Assembly (NCBI GenBank): GCA_040756995.1
Contig: JBFLYK010000044.1
Location: 1 to 51,669 of the forward strand
Length of the DNA stretch: 51,669 nucleotides
Reading direction: 5' to 3'
Source: BP-133 sp040756995
GTDB lineage: Bacteria; Actinomycetota; Acidimicrobiia; IMCC26256; BP-133
In this document: positions 51,001 to 51,669 of the stretch, piece after piece
Layout of the letters: each line of letters opens with the position of its first letter
Position numbering within the stretch: the stretch's first letter is position 1
Program-made: the position numbers and the translations under genes
Notes under the pieces: model-generated
What the model was told of the DNA's origin: nothing
Seen by the model: only the letters and a program-made list of their open reading frames with translations
Database searches by the model: none

Positions 51001-51076
51001 CTGCCGGCCGACGCCCGGCCCGGACCTCACCGGCTGGCTGGCGTCCCGGGCCGGCAACGTGTTGGCGAATTCTTAG
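48056..51076 (+). CDS. Membrane PAS-PAS-GGDEF-EAL protein (c-di-GMP turnover)
   Basis: 1006 residues. About seven membrane segments in residues 1-300, then two PAS domains (about 330-445 and 460-580), GGDEF (about 590-745) and EAL (about 760-1000). The GGDEF motif near 654 reads GSDEF, so cyclase activity is uncertain. The EAL domain keeps EALARW (near 781), EITENAV, DDLGTGYSSLAYLKRLP, LKIDRAFI and TAEGVED, so phosphodiesterase activity is expected. Two leaders of the same type flank it. ATG at 48056 has no good ribosome site; a GCCGATAG (48017-48024) lies upstream. Likely senses a signal at the membrane and sets the c-di-GMP level. Confidence 0.93.
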   Translation: MRASTRAALAAGVVTALFFGWLALELGGARTTVTVDNVGLCLAALVAAVACGWAARGGAGRQWLWLSGCSALWASGQAMWTWYELVLDRPTPFPSLADVGFLGAIPLGLAGLLAFPACQPLNRFRAVCDGVIVALSVVGAAWARLLAPIAAESPGGLEGFLGLAYPVTDIVLIVVALTVAGRTERRHHRPMAYVISGIGAVAAADCIYGALVATGRYSTGQLFDAGWMLGFLLVATGAVAARRDTPPAGDRSTVEVPVGLRCAPYFAVVPLIVAIGVERLLTPTIPESTIYVGVTVAGLVVLRQFLVEKENGRLTERLRLEAAEHRATAAALTEAQAMAHLGSWEAEMPAGDVRWSDEMFRILGYEPRQVTPSVSLFLSHVHSDDLAGLITESNRARQDSRKGRYECRIVRTSGDVRWTAVSMTPTFDAGGALVRMHGTLLDITEIRETRDRLGAAERRLEEGFAHSPTGMALVGLDSVILDANPALCDLVGRSREELVGRSTRELAHPSDHAALVARRAEVIAAGHGSFQFETRLQRPDGQFRWIEVTSTLVPTTGEWPPYFFSHAVDMSARKAAEAEIAHRHRHDAVTGAPNRTALTEALIAAAGEPAALILLDIENFGQINQSLGHGVGDRVLTEVAQRLRQCRAGDFVARVGSDEFAVLIRGTAGAAEAQEVAATLLHALERTLTVEALPLHIRATAGIALGTGASDTARLLARADLALYTAKESGVTTVVCDDDADVGSVARLALVARLREAIAGPEFTVHYQPKIEIRTGRVVGVEALARWVDGDRGPVSPGEFIPLAEQSGLIAPMTRRVLDEALSQLRRWRDEGIDLEMAVNISPRLLTDPELPAWVAIALQTHGIPGGQLILEITENAVAEGPRALEALSILQELGVRLSIDDLGTGYSSLAYLKRLPVDELKIDRAFITDIAHDERDRAIVQSIVGVGRSLGLTVTAEGVEDAESLDVLRTLGCEVAQGYHCCRPTPGPDLTGWLASRAGNVLANS

Positions 51077-51208
51077 TGAAAGAGTTGCCTTCCGGTTCCG
51101 TTTTGTGACGGAATGACAGCCGCGTGTTCGCTGGGGGTCAGCGGGGTCGCTGACGAGCGCGTTCATCAACCGAGCCTCCGGGGCTGGAACCGGGGGGAAG
51201 GAGGGAGA
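51062..51208 (+). promoter_or_regulatory. Duplicated leader, copy 2
   Basis: Homologous to 47061-47208. TTGGCGAATTCTTA (51062-51075) includes the stop codon of the GGDEF-EAL gene. The stem GTCAGC/GCTGAC (51137-51154) has a different loop (GGGGTC instead of AGCGTC) while both arms are unchanged. CCTCC (51175-51179) can pair with GGAGG (51200-51204) of the ribosome site. Confidence 0.6.
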
Positions 51209-51669
51209 ATGCGCAGGAAGCTCACCGCTGTCGCGGGGATGGCGCTGGTGGCCGCCTTGGCGGTTCCGGCGGTCGCCTCGGCCGAGGACCGAGTCTCAGC
51301 CTTCGGCAAGGGCGGAGGCAAGGGTGGCGGCAAGGGTCACTACAGCAAGGGCCACGGCAAGGGCTGGGGCAAGGGTCACCACCGAGGCGGGTACCACCGT
51401 CACCGGCACGGATGGGGCTACGGCCGCTACCACCGCTATCCGTTCTTCTACGGGTATCCGTTCTGGTACGGCGGCTACGGCGGCCGGTTCGTCTACGGCT
51501 ACCCGTACTACCCGTACCCGTACGGCTACCCGGGCTTCCGTGACGACGCCTACGCCGGCGAACCGATGCCCGACGGCGCGACCACGCCGCCGCCGGCGGG
51601 CGAGAAGGCTCCGGCGCCCGAACCGGGCCCGGACGCCAAGCCGGCCGACCCCGGTAAGGACGCCACCAC
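51209..51669 (+). CDS. Secreted Gly/His/Tyr-rich protein, paralogue (truncated by window edge)
   Basis: 153 residues are visible. Signal peptide MRRKLTAVAGMALVAALAVP, nearly the same as in the gene at 47209, then a Lys/Gly/His-rich block, a Tyr/Pro/Gly-rich block (YHRYPFFYGYPFWYGG type) and a Pro/Ala/Asp-rich end still open at 51669. No cysteines in the visible part, unlike its paralogue. ATG follows AAGGAGGG. Probably a matrix or surface component under the same leader control. Confidence 0.75.
   Translation, partial: MRRKLTAVAGMALVAALAVPAVASAEDRVSAFGKGGGKGGGKGHYSKGHGKGWGKGHHRGGYHRHRHGWGYGRYHRYPFFYGYPFWYGGYGGRFVYGYPYYPYPYGYPGFRDDAYAGEPMPDGATTPPPAGEKAPAPEPGPDAKPADPGKDAT

Overview
High-GC DNA with actinobacterial gene style: GTG and TTG starts, ATGA/GTGA/TTGA overlaps, Thr/Pro-rich secreted linkers, and many genes that appear to start directly after a -10 box. 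The gene families suggest a free-living actinomycete, possibly Acidimicrobiia-like; that placement is inference. About 50 protein genes, one tRNA, one pseudogene and several regulatory sites are supported.

Layout. 1-3039: a cellulose-synthase-like GT2 and a GH8 glucanase, translationally coupled. 3068-7095: a diadenylate cyclase divergent from a universal stress protein, a CBM48-type protein, a Cys-rich protein, a pseudoreceiver, a cupredoxin-type lipoprotein and a carboxymuconolactone-decarboxylase-like protein. 7165-10817: two RHH/PIN toxin-antitoxin pairs around a large unknown lipoprotein. 10893-24514 (minus strand): a Wzx/Wzy-type exopolysaccharide locus with initiating phosphoglycosyltransferase, UDP-xylose synthase, UDP-glucose dehydrogenase, two GT4 enzymes, a GT-B protein, Wzx, Wzy-like polymerase, WecG/TagA enzyme, epimerase and Wzz/BY-kinase. 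The block 14.1-20.6 kb is visibly AT-richer. 24716-30760: secreted or anchored proteins (DUF4012, Ig-like/42-residue-repeat protein, Thr/Pro-rich protein). 30803-31599: a third TA pair. 31668-33747: three tandem LuxR-type regulators. 34256-46856: mostly housekeeping or unknown genes (SPFH protein, fumarase, SelD, LapA-domain protein, esterase, YceH, AGPS-like flavoenzyme, UspA-like protein, a phosphatase-like protein without its Cys). 46930-51669: tRNA-Leu(TAA), then a PAS-GGDEF-EAL protein flanked by two paralogous secreted Gly/His/Tyr-rich proteins that share a duplicated 5' leader.

How it fits together. Several transcription units of the polysaccharide and surface-protein locus carry a similar upstream element: T(C/A)AAG, 14-15 bases, (G/A)(T/C)CGA(T/A), which resembles FliA/WhiG-type sigma promoters. 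Many of these have a CCCCTAGGGG-like palindrome just upstream. The three LuxR-type regulators next to the locus lack the receiver Asp and carry such an element themselves. I propose a co-regulated surface-polysaccharide regulon; this is the most interesting signal in the window and remains a hypothesis. Second-messenger genes (a c-di-AMP synthase and a c-di-GMP GGDEF-EAL protein) lie near the two ends.
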